A DNA stretch of 64,000 nt from Myxococcales bacterium (GTDB taxonomy: Bacteria; Myxococcota_A; Polyangia; Polyangiales; JAFGIB01), in contig JAOUOP010000045.1 in assembly GCA_029880325.1 (NCBI GenBank), positions 1 through 64,000 of the forward strand. The letters run 5' to 3'. Shown here piece after piece: positions 44,352-51,959 of this stretch (its first letter is position 1; each line of letters starts with the position of its first letter). Position numbers and translations under genes: made by a program. The notes beneath the pieces were generated by a model. The model was not told the DNA's origin, searched no databases, and worked only from the letters and a program-made list of their open reading frames with translations.

Positions 44352-44693
44352 TCAGAGATTGGGGATGAAGGGACTGCGTCCGGTGCTCGGCGTCTCGTAG
44401 TCATCGTGCTCGCCGTCGCGCAGGCGCAGCTGCCAGGTGGTTTTGTGCTTCATGGCACGGCCCTTGAGGGTCACGCCGCGCACCACCAGGCTGGTCGGCA
44501 GCCGCATCTCGATGGCCTGGGACGGGCAGACTTTCACGCAGGCGGCGCAGTCCCAGCACTCGCGGTTGTCGACGATGGCGGCCTTGTCATTGGGTTTGAT
44601 GAACATCAGGTCGCCCGGACAGTCACGCACGCACATGGGCTCCTCGGCGGTGCCGCAGCGGTTGCAGGCTTCTTCGTCGACGCGGATGCCCAT
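44352..44693 (-). CDS. aprB: Adenylylsulfate reductase beta-like ferredoxin
   Basis: 113 aa. Two [4Fe-4S] clusters: an N-terminal CNRCGTAEEPMCVRDCP with the insertion typical of AprB, and CWDCAACVKVCP. The C-terminal tail that wraps AprA is shorter than in dissimilatory AprB (about 150 aa). It feeds electrons to the FAD of the subunit encoded three bases upstream. The pair is predicted to reduce adenylylsulfate to sulfite. Confidence 0.85.
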   Translation of the reverse strand: MGIRVDEEACNRCGTAEEPMCVRDCPGDLMFIKPNDKAAIVDNRECWDCAACVKVCPSQAIEMRLPTSLVVRGVTLKGRAMKHKTTWQLRLRDGEHDDYETPSTGRSPFIPNL

Positions 44694-44696
44694 GTT

Positions 44697-46469
44697 TTAC
44701 CGACTCGGTCGCGTGCTGCCGCGGCGGCGGATGACGGCACCGTCGGCCAGTTCGGGCAGCTGGACGTCGAGCTTGGTGCGCTGCACGGGGCGCTCGATCA
44801 TCTGGATGGTGCCGTCCGGCTGGCGCGCGCTGTTGACGAAGACCATCCAGCGTCCGTCGTCGCGCTCTGGGTGGTCGAGGCGCTCCTGGTAACAATGCCA
44901 ACGCGTTTCCTTGCGGTGATCCATGTGCTCGACCAGTACGCGGGCCACCTCGGCCCGGTCGAGCACGTCATGGCATTGCATGAGCTCGAAGGGCGTGGAG
45001 GCCGACAGGTGCGGTAGCTCGTCGTGCAGGCGCTCGAGGTGCAGCCGCGCCAGCGCCAGCTCGCCGCCGGAGTAGCCGTATTGCTGGCCGATGCCGCCGG
45101 CGTATTCGTCCATGACTTTCTGCAGCCGCTCTTCGAGTTCGCGCGCTGGAATCGAGCCTTCACCGGCGAGAGGTCTGAGGGCGCGCTGGCGTTCGCGTTC
45201 GATGTGCTCCGGCTCGGGATCGCCGCGGTCCTGGCCATCGCGGATCTGCTCGATGGCGTCGCGCACCGCCAACACGGCTTCGGCCCAGGCCCCCGAGGCG
45301 TACTTCTTGGGCATGCCCCCCGCCACGTCGCCCGCCGCCCACAGCCCTTCCAGGCTGGTGCGGCGGCGCTCGTCGATCCAGTAGCCGCTGAGGCCGTGAC
45401 CGCCGACCACGTGGGGTTCGCCGCCGGCGATCTCCACCGGCGCCATGGCCCCGCCGTGTTCGGCGTAATAGGCCTCGTCGCGCATGATCATGGCGCTCGA
45501 GGGCGCCATCGAGAGATAGGCGGCGATGGTGCCGCGCAGCCGGCGCGGGTTGACGCCGCGCAGGTCCAGGTAGCAAGGCCCGCGTCCGGCGCGCTTTTCG
45601 AGCAGCGTGGCGTAGAGCCTGTCCTGGGTGGGCATGGAGCGGCCGCCGAGCTCGGCGTAGTGCTTGTCCAGGTAGGGTTCGCCCAGGGCGTTGATCTGGG
45701 GGGCGCCGAGCCACTGGGCGATCTCACCGGTGGGGGCCACCGCGTCCTTGATGCGCAGCGGGATGAAGCGGTACTCAAACGAGGTCATTTCAGCGCCAGC
45801 GCGAATGCCCATGGACAGGCCCGCGCCGGTGTTGAAGGGCGAGTACCACATGCGATGGGCCGCCACGCCGGGGTTGCTGGGGCGGTAGATGCCGGCGGCG
45901 CCACCGGTGCACAGGAGCACGGCGCCTGCGCGGATGACGTGAAAGCGACCGTCGCGCGTGCCGACGCCGCAGACGCCGACCACGCGACCGCTTTCGTCGA
46001 GCAAGAGTCCGGTGGCGTTGACGCGATTGAGTATGGCGGCGCCCGAGGCCTCGGCGCGTTTGCCGAGGATGGGCTTGAGGCGTTCGCCGAAGATCTTGAT
46101 CGAGGCGCGGCCACGGCGCAGGGGCTGGCCCCGCTCGTCGCGTGGGATCGGCAGGCCCCAGGATTCCACCCGTCGCACCTGCTCGTTGAGTTCCGCTGCT
46201 AAACTTAGCGTCAAGTCATCGCGAACGATGCCGTGGGTATCGCGGATTACGTAGCGCAGGAAAGACTGCGGGCTTTCGCCGCGATGCAGGTAGGCGTTGA
46301 TGGCGCTGATGCCGGCGGCCAGACAGCCGCTGCGGTAGACGTGCGCCTTCTCCATCACCAGCACGTCCAGGTCCGGGTCGCGCTCGCGAGCCTCGACCGC
46401 GGCCACGCAGCCGGCGGCGCCGCCGCCGACGATCAGCAGGTCGCACCGATGCTCGACCGTCTCGCCCAT
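44697..46469 (-). CDS. aprA: Adenylylsulfate reductase alpha-like flavoprotein
   Basis: 590 aa. FAD-binding motif LLIVGGGAAGCVAAVEARE at the N-terminus and VGGHGLSGYWIDERRRTSLEGLWAAGDVAGG later place it in the fumarate reductase/AprA superfamily; the aprB neighbour and HCYQERLDHPERDDGRWMVFVN near the C-terminus favour AprA. It would convert adenylylsulfate plus two electrons to sulfite and AMP. In the context of cysteine genes the role is assimilatory, standing in for CysH. Neither sulfate adenylyltransferase nor sulfite reductase is encoded in this window. Confidence 0.85.
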   Translation of the reverse strand: MGETVEHRCDLLIVGGGAAGCVAAVEARERDPDLDVLVMEKAHVYRSGCLAAGISAINAYLHRGESPQSFLRYVIRDTHGIVRDDLTLSLAAELNEQVRRVESWGLPIPRDERGQPLRRGRASIKIFGERLKPILGKRAEASGAAILNRVNATGLLLDESGRVVGVCGVGTRDGRFHVIRAGAVLLCTGGAAGIYRPSNPGVAAHRMWYSPFNTGAGLSMGIRAGAEMTSFEYRFIPLRIKDAVAPTGEIAQWLGAPQINALGEPYLDKHYAELGGRSMPTQDRLYATLLEKRAGRGPCYLDLRGVNPRRLRGTIAAYLSMAPSSAMIMRDEAYYAEHGGAMAPVEIAGGEPHVVGGHGLSGYWIDERRRTSLEGLWAAGDVAGGMPKKYASGAWAEAVLAVRDAIEQIRDGQDRGDPEPEHIERERQRALRPLAGEGSIPARELEERLQKVMDEYAGGIGQQYGYSGGELALARLHLERLHDELPHLSASTPFELMQCHDVLDRAEVARVLVEHMDHRKETRWHCYQERLDHPERDDGRWMVFVNSARQPDGTIQMIERPVQRTKLDVQLPELADGAVIRRRGSTRPSR

Positions 46470-46472
46470 GGC

Positions 46473-46976
46473 TCAGTCGTGGTGCTGCAGTGTGGATTCG
46501 CGAAAATCGTTGCTGCCGGGCACGTGCACCCAGAGCTTGGTCTCTGCGAGGCGGCCTTCCATCACGCTGACTACGATGAAGGCACACGGCCACATCAACT
46601 GTCCGTCAGCTGCGAAAGTGGCGGCGTCTTCCTCGGAAAAATAGGCTCCGGCGTCGCAGTGCGAGTGGTAGATGACCTTGATGGGGCGGCCCTCGACTTC
46701 GCCTTTGTCGAAGGCCTTGGCGGCCTTGAGTTCGTTGATCTTGAAATATGTGCGCGAGGTGCGTGGAAAGGTCTCCGGGTCGAGGGCGTGATATTTATCG
46801 GCCTCGTTTTCGACGCGCACGCTTTGGTCGAGCTTTTCGGGCGCCTCGGCCGGGCCCGAGACGAAGCCGCAGCTCTCGCTCGGATAGCAGGCCAGGGCGT
46901 GTTCGTGGATTTCGGCGAGCACGTCCTTGGCGATGCTCAGCTCGCCGGCGATCCAGGGGTGGCTGTTACCACTCAT
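46473..46976 (-). CDS. mec: JAMM metalloprotease, Mec+-like (carrier protein-cysteine hydrolase)
   Basis: 167 aa. Complete JAMM zinc site: E34 in YPSESCGFVSG, then H104-S-H106-x7-S114-x2-D117 (HSHCDAGAYFSEED). The mycobacterial homologue Mec releases cysteine from the CysO-cysteine adduct. The gene lies in the same operon as cysM and a GG-terminated carrier, overlapping the end of cysM by 11 bases, so the same task is expected here. Confidence 0.9.
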   Translation of the reverse strand: MSGNSHPWIAGELSIAKDVLAEIHEHALACYPSESCGFVSGPAEAPEKLDQSVRVENEADKYHALDPETFPRTSRTYFKINELKAAKAFDKGEVEGRPIKVIYHSHCDAGAYFSEEDAATFAADGQLMWPCAFIVVSVMEGRLAETKLWVHVPGSNDFRESTLQHHD

Positions 46977-47907
46977 AGTGTTTCTCCCAGCGCATGGGCG
47001 CGAAGTAGCGGTCGCCGCGGTCGCAGGCGATGGTCACCACGCAGCCGCGGCCGATGCGGCGCGCCACCTCGAGGGCGGCAAAGACGTTGGCGCCCGTGGA
47101 GTGGCCCACGTGCAGCCCTTCCTCCTCGGCCAGGCGGTCGGCCATATCCCAGCCGTCCTCGGTTGTGACGGTCATGTGTTCGTCGGGGCGCGCGGGGTCG
47201 TAGATTTCCGGCACCAGCGAACTGGGCATGTGCTTCATGCCTTCGAGGCCGTGCATGGCCTCGGCCGGCTGCATGGCGATGCAGGTGATCTTGCGCTCGT
47301 GCTCGTGCAGCCGTTGGGTGACGCCCATGCAGGTGCCGCTGGTGCCCAAGCCCGCCACGAAGTGCGTGATGCGGTCGCCCACCTGCGCCAGGATCTCGGG
47401 GCCGGTGCCCAGGTAGTGGCCGCGGGGGTTGCTCGGGTTCTTGTACTGATCGGCGTAAAAAAATTTGTCGCCCTCACGCTCGACGATCTCGCGACAGAGG
47501 CGGATGGCGCCGTCCGAGCCCTCCATGGGGTCGCTGTAGATCAGCTCGGTGCCGTAGGCCTGGGTGATGTCCTTGCGGGCCTGGGAGACGTTGCTCGGCA
47601 TCACCAGCTGCACGCGGTAGCCCAGGGCCGCGCCGTAGATCGAGTAGGCGACGCCGGTGTTGCCGCTGGTGGCGTCGATCAGGATCTTGTCGCGGGTCAG
47701 CCGACCGTCGGCGATGGCGTCGCGCATGATCTGCAGGGCCGGGCGGTCTTTTACCGAGCCGCCCGGGTTGCAGTATTCGAGCTTCAGGTAGACTTCGACG
47801 TCGGGCACGTCGGCGGCCACCTTGCGCAGGCGGATCATGGGCGTGTTGCCGGCGGCGTCGACCACCGACTCGATGCGCCGGGCGCGGGCGCGAAAGGCGT
47901 GGCTCAT
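46966..47907 (-). CDS. cysM: Cysteine synthase B-like PLP enzyme (CysM, protein-thiocarboxylate dependent)
   Basis: 313 aa from ATG 47907, overlapping the previous stop in ATGA. Fold-type II PLP enzyme: PLP Lys in NPGGSVKDR, SGNTG loop, phosphate-binding GTSGT. The MHGLEGMKHMPSSLVPEIYDP segment resembles the mycobacterial CysM loop (ending VPELYD) rather than the CysK loop. Mycobacterial CysM joins O-phosphoserine with sulfur from the thiocarboxylated CysO. Substrate choice here is inferred from that loop and from the adjoining carrier and JAMM genes. Confidence 0.88.
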   Translation of the reverse strand: MSHAFRARARRIESVVDAAGNTPMIRLRKVAADVPDVEVYLKLEYCNPGGSVKDRPALQIMRDAIADGRLTRDKILIDATSGNTGVAYSIYGAALGYRVQLVMPSNVSQARKDITQAYGTELIYSDPMEGSDGAIRLCREIVEREGDKFFYADQYKNPSNPRGHYLGTGPEILAQVGDRITHFVAGLGTSGTCMGVTQRLHEHERKITCIAMQPAEAMHGLEGMKHMPSSLVPEIYDPARPDEHMTVTTEDGWDMADRLAEEEGLHVGHSTGANVFAALEVARRIGRGCVVTIACDRGDRYFAPMRWEKHYEW

Positions 47908-48311
47908 GGTGCGGACTCCGGGCCCAGCGAGAAGTCGCGGGCGAGGGCGCCGGGACGGCCGGCTCCGGTGACGGCCTTGAGCGCCTCGAGGGCGGCGAAG
48001 GCCCCGGCGAGCGCGGCGGCCGCCCCCTCGAGCCGGGGGTGGCCAGCCAGGCGCACCACCCCTCCGGCGTCGGGCAGCTGCAGCGCCAACGCGTCTTCGG
48101 CAGCATCGGAAGCGGGCAGCACCGCGGCCCCGGCGCGTGCCAGGTAGTCGGCGGCCACCTCGGCAGCAGCGGTCGCGGCATCGGGCCCAGGCCGCAGCCG
48201 GGCAGCGCACAGACGCGCCTGTCCGGCCGTGCCGATCTCGGGCAGCAGGAGGTGGCGCGCGAAGCGCTGGCGTTCTTCTTCGCTCAACACGGGGTTAGCG
48301 TCCAGCTTCAC
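47904..48311 (-). CDS. Degenerate E1-like protein carrying the arginine-finger segment
   Basis: 135 aa, GTG start two bases past the carrier stop. Residues about 10-36 (ERQRFARHLLLPEIGTAGQARL) are the classical N-terminal segment of MoeB/ThiF enzymes, which in MoeB supplies an arginine finger to the partner subunit's ATP site. The nucleotide-binding GxGGxG, catalytic Asp, Zn cysteines and adenylation loop are all absent. A helix-like AAAEVAADYLARAGAAVL and a C-terminal GAFAALEALKAVTGAG, the end-helix of E1 domains, remain. The catalytic E1 encoded upstream lacks exactly this N-terminal segment. I infer a pseudo-E1 partner; a non-functional remnant is the alternative. Confidence 0.75.
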   Translation of the reverse strand: MKLDANPVLSEEERQRFARHLLLPEIGTAGQARLCAARLRPGPDAATAAAEVAADYLARAGAAVLPASDAAEDALALQLPDAGGVVRLAGHPRLEGAAAALAGAFAALEALKAVTGAGRPGALARDFSLGPESAP

Positions 48312-48312
48312 C

Positions 48313-48585
48313 TCAGCCGCCGGCGATGGCCGGGACGATGCTCACCGAGTCGCCGTCGGCGAGCGCGGTGTCGAGGCTGTCGAGGAAGCGGATGTCCTCT
48401 TCGTTTTGGTAGATGTTGACGAAGCGTCGCACGCCCTTCTCGTCGCACAGGCGATCCTTGATGCCCGGGTAGTTGCTCTCCAGGTCGTCGATCAACTCAC
48501 GGATGGTGGCGCCCTTTGCGGTGACCTCGTCGCGCCCCTCGGTGAGCGTGCGCAGAGGCGTCGGAATACGAACTGTGATGGCCAT
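48313..48585 (-). CDS. cysO: MoaD/CysO-type sulfur carrier protein
   Basis: 90 aa from ATG 48585 with AGGAGG ten bases upstream; upstream frames are antisense. Beta-grasp fold: TVRIPTPLRTLTEG, ELIDDLESNYPGIKDRL, VNIYQNEEDIRFLDSLDTALADGDSVSIVPAIAGG. The C-terminal Gly-Gly is the site of adenylation and thiocarboxylation. RFVNIYQNEEDIRFL is typical of CysO rather than MoaD. It should be activated by the E1 encoded upstream and deliver sulfide to CysM. Confidence 0.93.
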   Translation of the reverse strand: MAITVRIPTPLRTLTEGRDEVTAKGATIRELIDDLESNYPGIKDRLCDEKGVRRFVNIYQNEEDIRFLDSLDTALADGDSVSIVPAIAGG

Positions 48586-48601
48586 CGGGGTCTTTCCTCC
48601 T

Positions 48602-48620
48602 GGAGCGAGGCCCTCGCTCC
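48602..48620. promoter_or_regulatory. Perfect hairpin inside the sulfur operon
   Basis: GGAGCGAG-gcc-CTCGCTCC occupies the gap between the E1 stop and the carrier's ribosome site. With eight pairs and a three-base loop it could stabilise or process the mRNA and help make more carrier than E1. No T-tract follows, so a terminator is unlikely. Confidence 0.5.
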
Positions 48621-49412
48621 TCACGCCGCGCACTGCGGCGGCGCGTAACGCTTTGGGTCGATGTGTTGGATGTGCCCGCTGCACAGGGCGCACTCGGGAC
48701 GGCGCGGCACGCGAATGCGGCGCAGGCTGCCGTGCAGGCCCGACAGGCTGTAGAGCGCGCCCGCGTCCGACCGATCGTGGAGCCCCAGCAGCAGCTTCAA
48801 CGCCAGTGCCGCTTGCAGGGCGCCGATCACGCCGACGGCGGGGCCGACCACGCCAGCGGCGGCGCAGTCGGGCTGCTCGCCGCCCGGCATGTCTTCGAAG
48901 ACGCAGCGCAGGCAGGGGCCGCGGCCCGGGCGGCTGGCCATGGCCCAACCCACCCAGCGTACGGCGCCGCCCTGGACCGCCGGTACGCCGCCGAGGGCGC
49001 AGGCGTCGGCCACCAGGAACTTGGTGGCGTGATTGTCGGCGCCCTCGAGCACCAGGTCGTAATCGGCCACGAGCTGCGCGGCGTTGCCGGGCAGCAGGCG
49101 CATTTCACGTGCAACACCTTGCAGTTGATAGCCCGCCGCGGTTGCCTGTGCGCGCAGCCGTTCGAGCGCCAGCGGGGCCTTGGGGCGACCGCAGTCGGCT
49201 TCGGAGTAGAGCGTCTGGCGCTGTAGGTTGCTGGCCTCCACGCGGTCATCGTCGAGCACGTCGATGTGTCCTACGCCCGCCCGCGCCAGGATCGGAGCCG
49301 CTGCCGAGCCGAGCCCGCCGGCGCCCACCAGCAGCACGCGCCGCTGGGACAGCGAAGGCGACGGGGCGGCGTCGCTCCCCGCGTGGGACGTAACTGGCAG
49401 CTGGGGTGTCAT
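48621..49412 (-). CDS. ThiF/MoeB/HesA-type E1 adenylyltransferase, N-terminally short
   Basis: 263 aa from ATG 49412, overlapping the cysK stop by one base. It keeps the ATP-binding VLLVGAGGLGSAAAPILARAG, catalytic DDDRVEASNLQRQ, GADNHATKF, and two zinc CxxC pairs (CLRC, CALC). It adenylates the C-terminal Gly of the carrier protein for thiocarboxylation. Unusually it begins almost directly at the nucleotide-binding strand: only about 21 Ser/Pro-rich residues precede it and the RYxRHxLLPEIG segment, with the arginine finger, is missing. That segment is encoded in the small gene at 47904-48311. Confidence 0.9.
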   Translation of the reverse strand: MTPQLPVTSHAGSDAAPSPSLSQRRVLLVGAGGLGSAAAPILARAGVGHIDVLDDDRVEASNLQRQTLYSEADCGRPKAPLALERLRAQATAAGYQLQGVAREMRLLPGNAAQLVADYDLVLEGADNHATKFLVADACALGGVPAVQGGAVRWVGWAMASRPGRGPCLRCVFEDMPGGEQPDCAAAGVVGPAVGVIGALQAALALKLLLGLHDRSDAGALYSLSGLHGSLRRIRVPRRPECALCSGHIQHIDPKRYAPPQCAA

Positions 49413-50335
49413 CAGAAATACTCGTCGAGGCTGAAATAGCGCTCGCCGGTGTCGCAAAGCAGCGTCACTACGTGCTTGCCGCGGCCCAACTCGGTGGCCA
49501 AGGCGCTGGCCACGAAGACGTTGGCACCGGCGCTGATACCCACCAGCAGGCCCGCCTCGCGCGCCAGCCGAAGCTTGGTCTCGTAGGCATCGCGGTCCGT
49601 TACGTGGCGGATCTCGTCCACCACCGCGGCGTCATAGTTGCCGGGTACGAAGCCGGCGCCGATGCCCTGGATCTTGGTGGGGCCGGCTTCACCACCGGCC
49701 AACACGGGGCTGCTTTCGGGCTCCACGGCGATGACGCGCGTGCCGGCCCAGTGCTCCTTGAGCAGGCCGCCGGCGCCGCTGACGGTGCCGCCGGTGCCCA
49801 CGGCGGCGACAAAGGCGTCGACGCGGTCGTCGCCCATGGCGTCCAGGATCTCCACCGCCGTGTGCTCGCGGTGGGCCCTGGGGTTGGCGCTGTTGTCGAA
49901 TTGCATGGGCATGAAGGCGCCCCGCTCCCTCACGATGTCCTGGGCGGCCGCGATGGCGCCTTCCATCACCTCTTCGGCGGGCGTCAGCACGATCTCGGCG
50001 CCGTAGGCTTCGAGCAGTGCGCGTCGCTCCAGCGACATGCTCTCGGGCATGGTCAGCACCAGCTTGTAGCCCTTGACGGCGCAGACCAGGGCCAGACCGA
50101 TGCCGGTATTGCCCGAGGTCGGCTCCACGATCACCGAGCCGGGGCCGATCTCGCCGCGCGCCTCCGAGGCCTCGATCATGGACAGGCAGATACGGTCCTT
50201 GACCGAACCGCCGGGGTTGAATTGCTCGGCCTTGGCCCAGAGGGCGGCGCCGCCGGGCTGCTCGAAGCTCGGCAGGCGCACGAGCGGCGTTTGGCCGATC
50301 AGCTCGAGGGGGGAATCGATGACGGGGGCGGCCAT
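49412..50335 (-). CDS. cysK: Cysteine synthase A (O-acetylserine sulfhydrylase)
   Basis: 307 aa. SPLELIGQTPLVRL, PLP Lys in NPGGSVKDR, TSGNTGIGLA and GTGGTVSG are CysK signatures; TKIQGIGAGFVP is the CysK-type loop. It makes cysteine from O-acetylserine and sulfide. Two cysteine synthases in one operon, this and cysM, suggest parallel free-sulfide and carrier-bound routes. It starts three bases after the regulator gene. Confidence 0.93.
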   Translation of the reverse strand: MAAPVIDSPLELIGQTPLVRLPSFEQPGGAALWAKAEQFNPGGSVKDRICLSMIEASEARGEIGPGSVIVEPTSGNTGIGLALVCAVKGYKLVLTMPESMSLERRALLEAYGAEIVLTPAEEVMEGAIAAAQDIVRERGAFMPMQFDNSANPRAHREHTAVEILDAMGDDRVDAFVAAVGTGGTVSGAGGLLKEHWAGTRVIAVEPESSPVLAGGEAGPTKIQGIGAGFVPGNYDAAVVDEIRHVTDRDAYETKLRLAREAGLLVGISAGANVFVASALATELGRGKHVVTLLCDTGERYFSLDEYF

Positions 50336-50337
50336 GA

Positions 50338-50784
50338 CTAGATCGCGTAGACGTAGCCGGCCACGGGGTCGCGCGCCACCCCCATTTCGCGCGCGCGTTC
50401 GCAGAGGTCAGCCACGCTGACCGCCTCCAGGCAGCCTTCGAGTTGCTCGGTTATCTCGCCGAGCACGTCCTTCAGCACCGCCTGGCTGCTGGCGCCGGGG
50501 TCCAGGGTGCCGGCGCCCAGGGACAGCGGCCCCTCGATGGCGCGCACCACGTCGGCCAGGCTGATGTCTGCGGCCTCGCGGGCCAGTTGGTAGCCACCGC
50601 GCGGGCCGCGCTTGGAGCGCACGATGCCGGCTTTTTTTAGGTCCTGGAAGGCCTGCTCCAGAAAGCGAGTCGGGATCAGCTGGCGCTCGCAGATGCCTTT
50701 GATCTGGGCGCTGCGTACCGGCTCGTGGTAGGCCAGGTCGAAGACCGCCTGAAGCGCGTACCGGCTCTTGCTGGAGAGCTTCAC
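50338..50784 (-). CDS. Rrf2-family transcription regulator (CymR/IscR-like)
   Basis: 148 aa, GTG 50784 (VKLSSKSRYALQAVFDLA), with AGGA eight bases upstream. Winged helix with the Rrf2 motif KAGIVRSKRGPRGGYQLAR. The cysteine trio that holds the Fe-S cluster in IscR is not present; single cysteines at GICE, GCLE and DLCE do not match. That is like CymR, which senses cysteine supply through contact with CysK. Being first in the sulfur operon, it probably controls it. Divergent from popT across only 53 bases. Confidence 0.88.
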   Translation of the reverse strand: MKLSSKSRYALQAVFDLAYHEPVRSAQIKGICERQLIPTRFLEQAFQDLKKAGIVRSKRGPRGGYQLAREAADISLADVVRAIEGPLSLGAGTLDPGASSQAVLKDVLGEITEQLEGCLEAVSVADLCERAREMGVARDPVAGYVYAI

Positions 50785-50837
50785 CGTCGAATTCCTACAG
50801 AAGTTTATCGGAAAACGCAAGAATAGCCTGCCGAGCC

Positions 50838-51869
50838 ATGAATCATCCGGCGAAAGACACCTCCGCGGCCGCCGCCGCTTCCCCGGCCGAGCTTCTGGCA
50901 GAGTCGCCCGATCCACCCGCGAGCAAGGCCTCGGCCGCCGCCCCGTCCGCTGCGGCCGTGCGTGACATCGCCTGGTCCGAGGCGCCCTACGTGGTCGCCA
51001 GCGGCTTCTGCATGGGCACCGCCGACGTGGTGCCCGGCGTTTCGGGTGGCACCATGGCGGTGGCCCTCGGCATCTACCAGCAGCTTTTGGCGGCCATCGC
51101 GTCCTTCGACGTGGCTGCCGTGCGCAGCCTGCTTGGCCTGAAGCTGGGGGCGGCCCTTGCGCGCGTGCATCTGCGCTTTCTGGGAGCGCTGGGGCTCGGC
51201 ATCGCGCTGGGCGTGGGGTTGATGGTGAAGGTGGTGGGGCTACCGACCCTGGTGCAGGAGCAGCCGAAGCTGGTTTATTCCGTCTTTTTCGGCCTGGTGC
51301 TCGGCTCCACGGTCGTGCTCTCGCGCCGCATGGGCAACTTCGGAGCGCGGGCTGGCCTGGCCCTGGCCCTGGGAGCGGCCGTGGGCTTCGCGGTGGTGAA
51401 CCTGGTGCCCGTGGCGACCCCCGAGACCGCGTCATTCGTCTTTTTCAGCGGTACCGTAGCCATCTGCGCCATGCTGCTGCCGGGCATCAGCGGCTCCTTC
51501 ATCCTGCTGATCCTCGGCAAATACGCCTACGTGCTCGATGCTCTGGGGCGCTTCGACCTGGGCATCATCCTGCCCTTCGCCGCCGGCTGCGCCGTGGGCG
51601 TGGTGGCTTTTTCGCGCGTGGTGGGCTGGGCCCTGTCGCGCTGGCACGACACCGCCCTGGCCGCCCTGACGGGCCTTTTGGTGGGCAGCCTGTGGCGGAT
51701 CTGGCCCTACCAGGAGCTGACCATCGTCGTGGTGCGCGAAAAGCCCCGCGTCATCGGCGCCGAGCCCTTTTGGCCCCAGAACTTCGAGGTTTCAGTGCTG
51801 GGGCTGTGCCTGGCGGGACTCGCCGCAGTGCTGCTGCTCGAGCGCTACGCCCGCAGCCGGGCCGCTTGA
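50838..51869 (+). CDS. popT: DUF368/PopT-family polyprenyl-phosphate translocase
   Basis: 343 aa, about nine hydrophobic helices after a 45-residue Ala/Pro-rich N-terminus. The duplicated family motif is clear: GTADVVPGVSGGTMAVALGIY and LLPGISGSFILLILGKY. DUF368 proteins recycle undecaprenyl phosphate across the inner membrane for peptidoglycan and other envelope polymers. The gene is monocistronic as far as can be seen. Confidence 0.9.
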   Translation: MNHPAKDTSAAAAASPAELLAESPDPPASKASAAAPSAAAVRDIAWSEAPYVVASGFCMGTADVVPGVSGGTMAVALGIYQQLLAAIASFDVAAVRSLLGLKLGAALARVHLRFLGALGLGIALGVGLMVKVVGLPTLVQEQPKLVYSVFFGLVLGSTVVLSRRMGNFGARAGLALALGAAVGFAVVNLVPVATPETASFVFFSGTVAICAMLLPGISGSFILLILGKYAYVLDALGRFDLGIILPFAAGCAVGVVAFSRVVGWALSRWHDTALAALTGLLVGSLWRIWPYQELTIVVVREKPRVIGAEPFWPQNFEVSVLGLCLAGLAAVLLLERYARSRAA

Positions 51870-51959
51870 GCACGCGCATGGGGATTGCCGCTGGCCCCAA
51901 AGAGAGAGTCTTCGGCCGTGCTTGGAGGGGCGGATTCATGAATAATTCGGGGTAGGCCC

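Noticed and set aside
49406..50341. Long + strand open frame opposite cysK
   Set aside because: Antisense shadow without family features; cysK is unambiguous.
50792..50820. TTGCGT-N17-TAGGAA as promoter of the Rrf2 gene
   Set aside because: The proposed -10 box overlaps the AGGA ribosome site and would give a start site at the codon itself.
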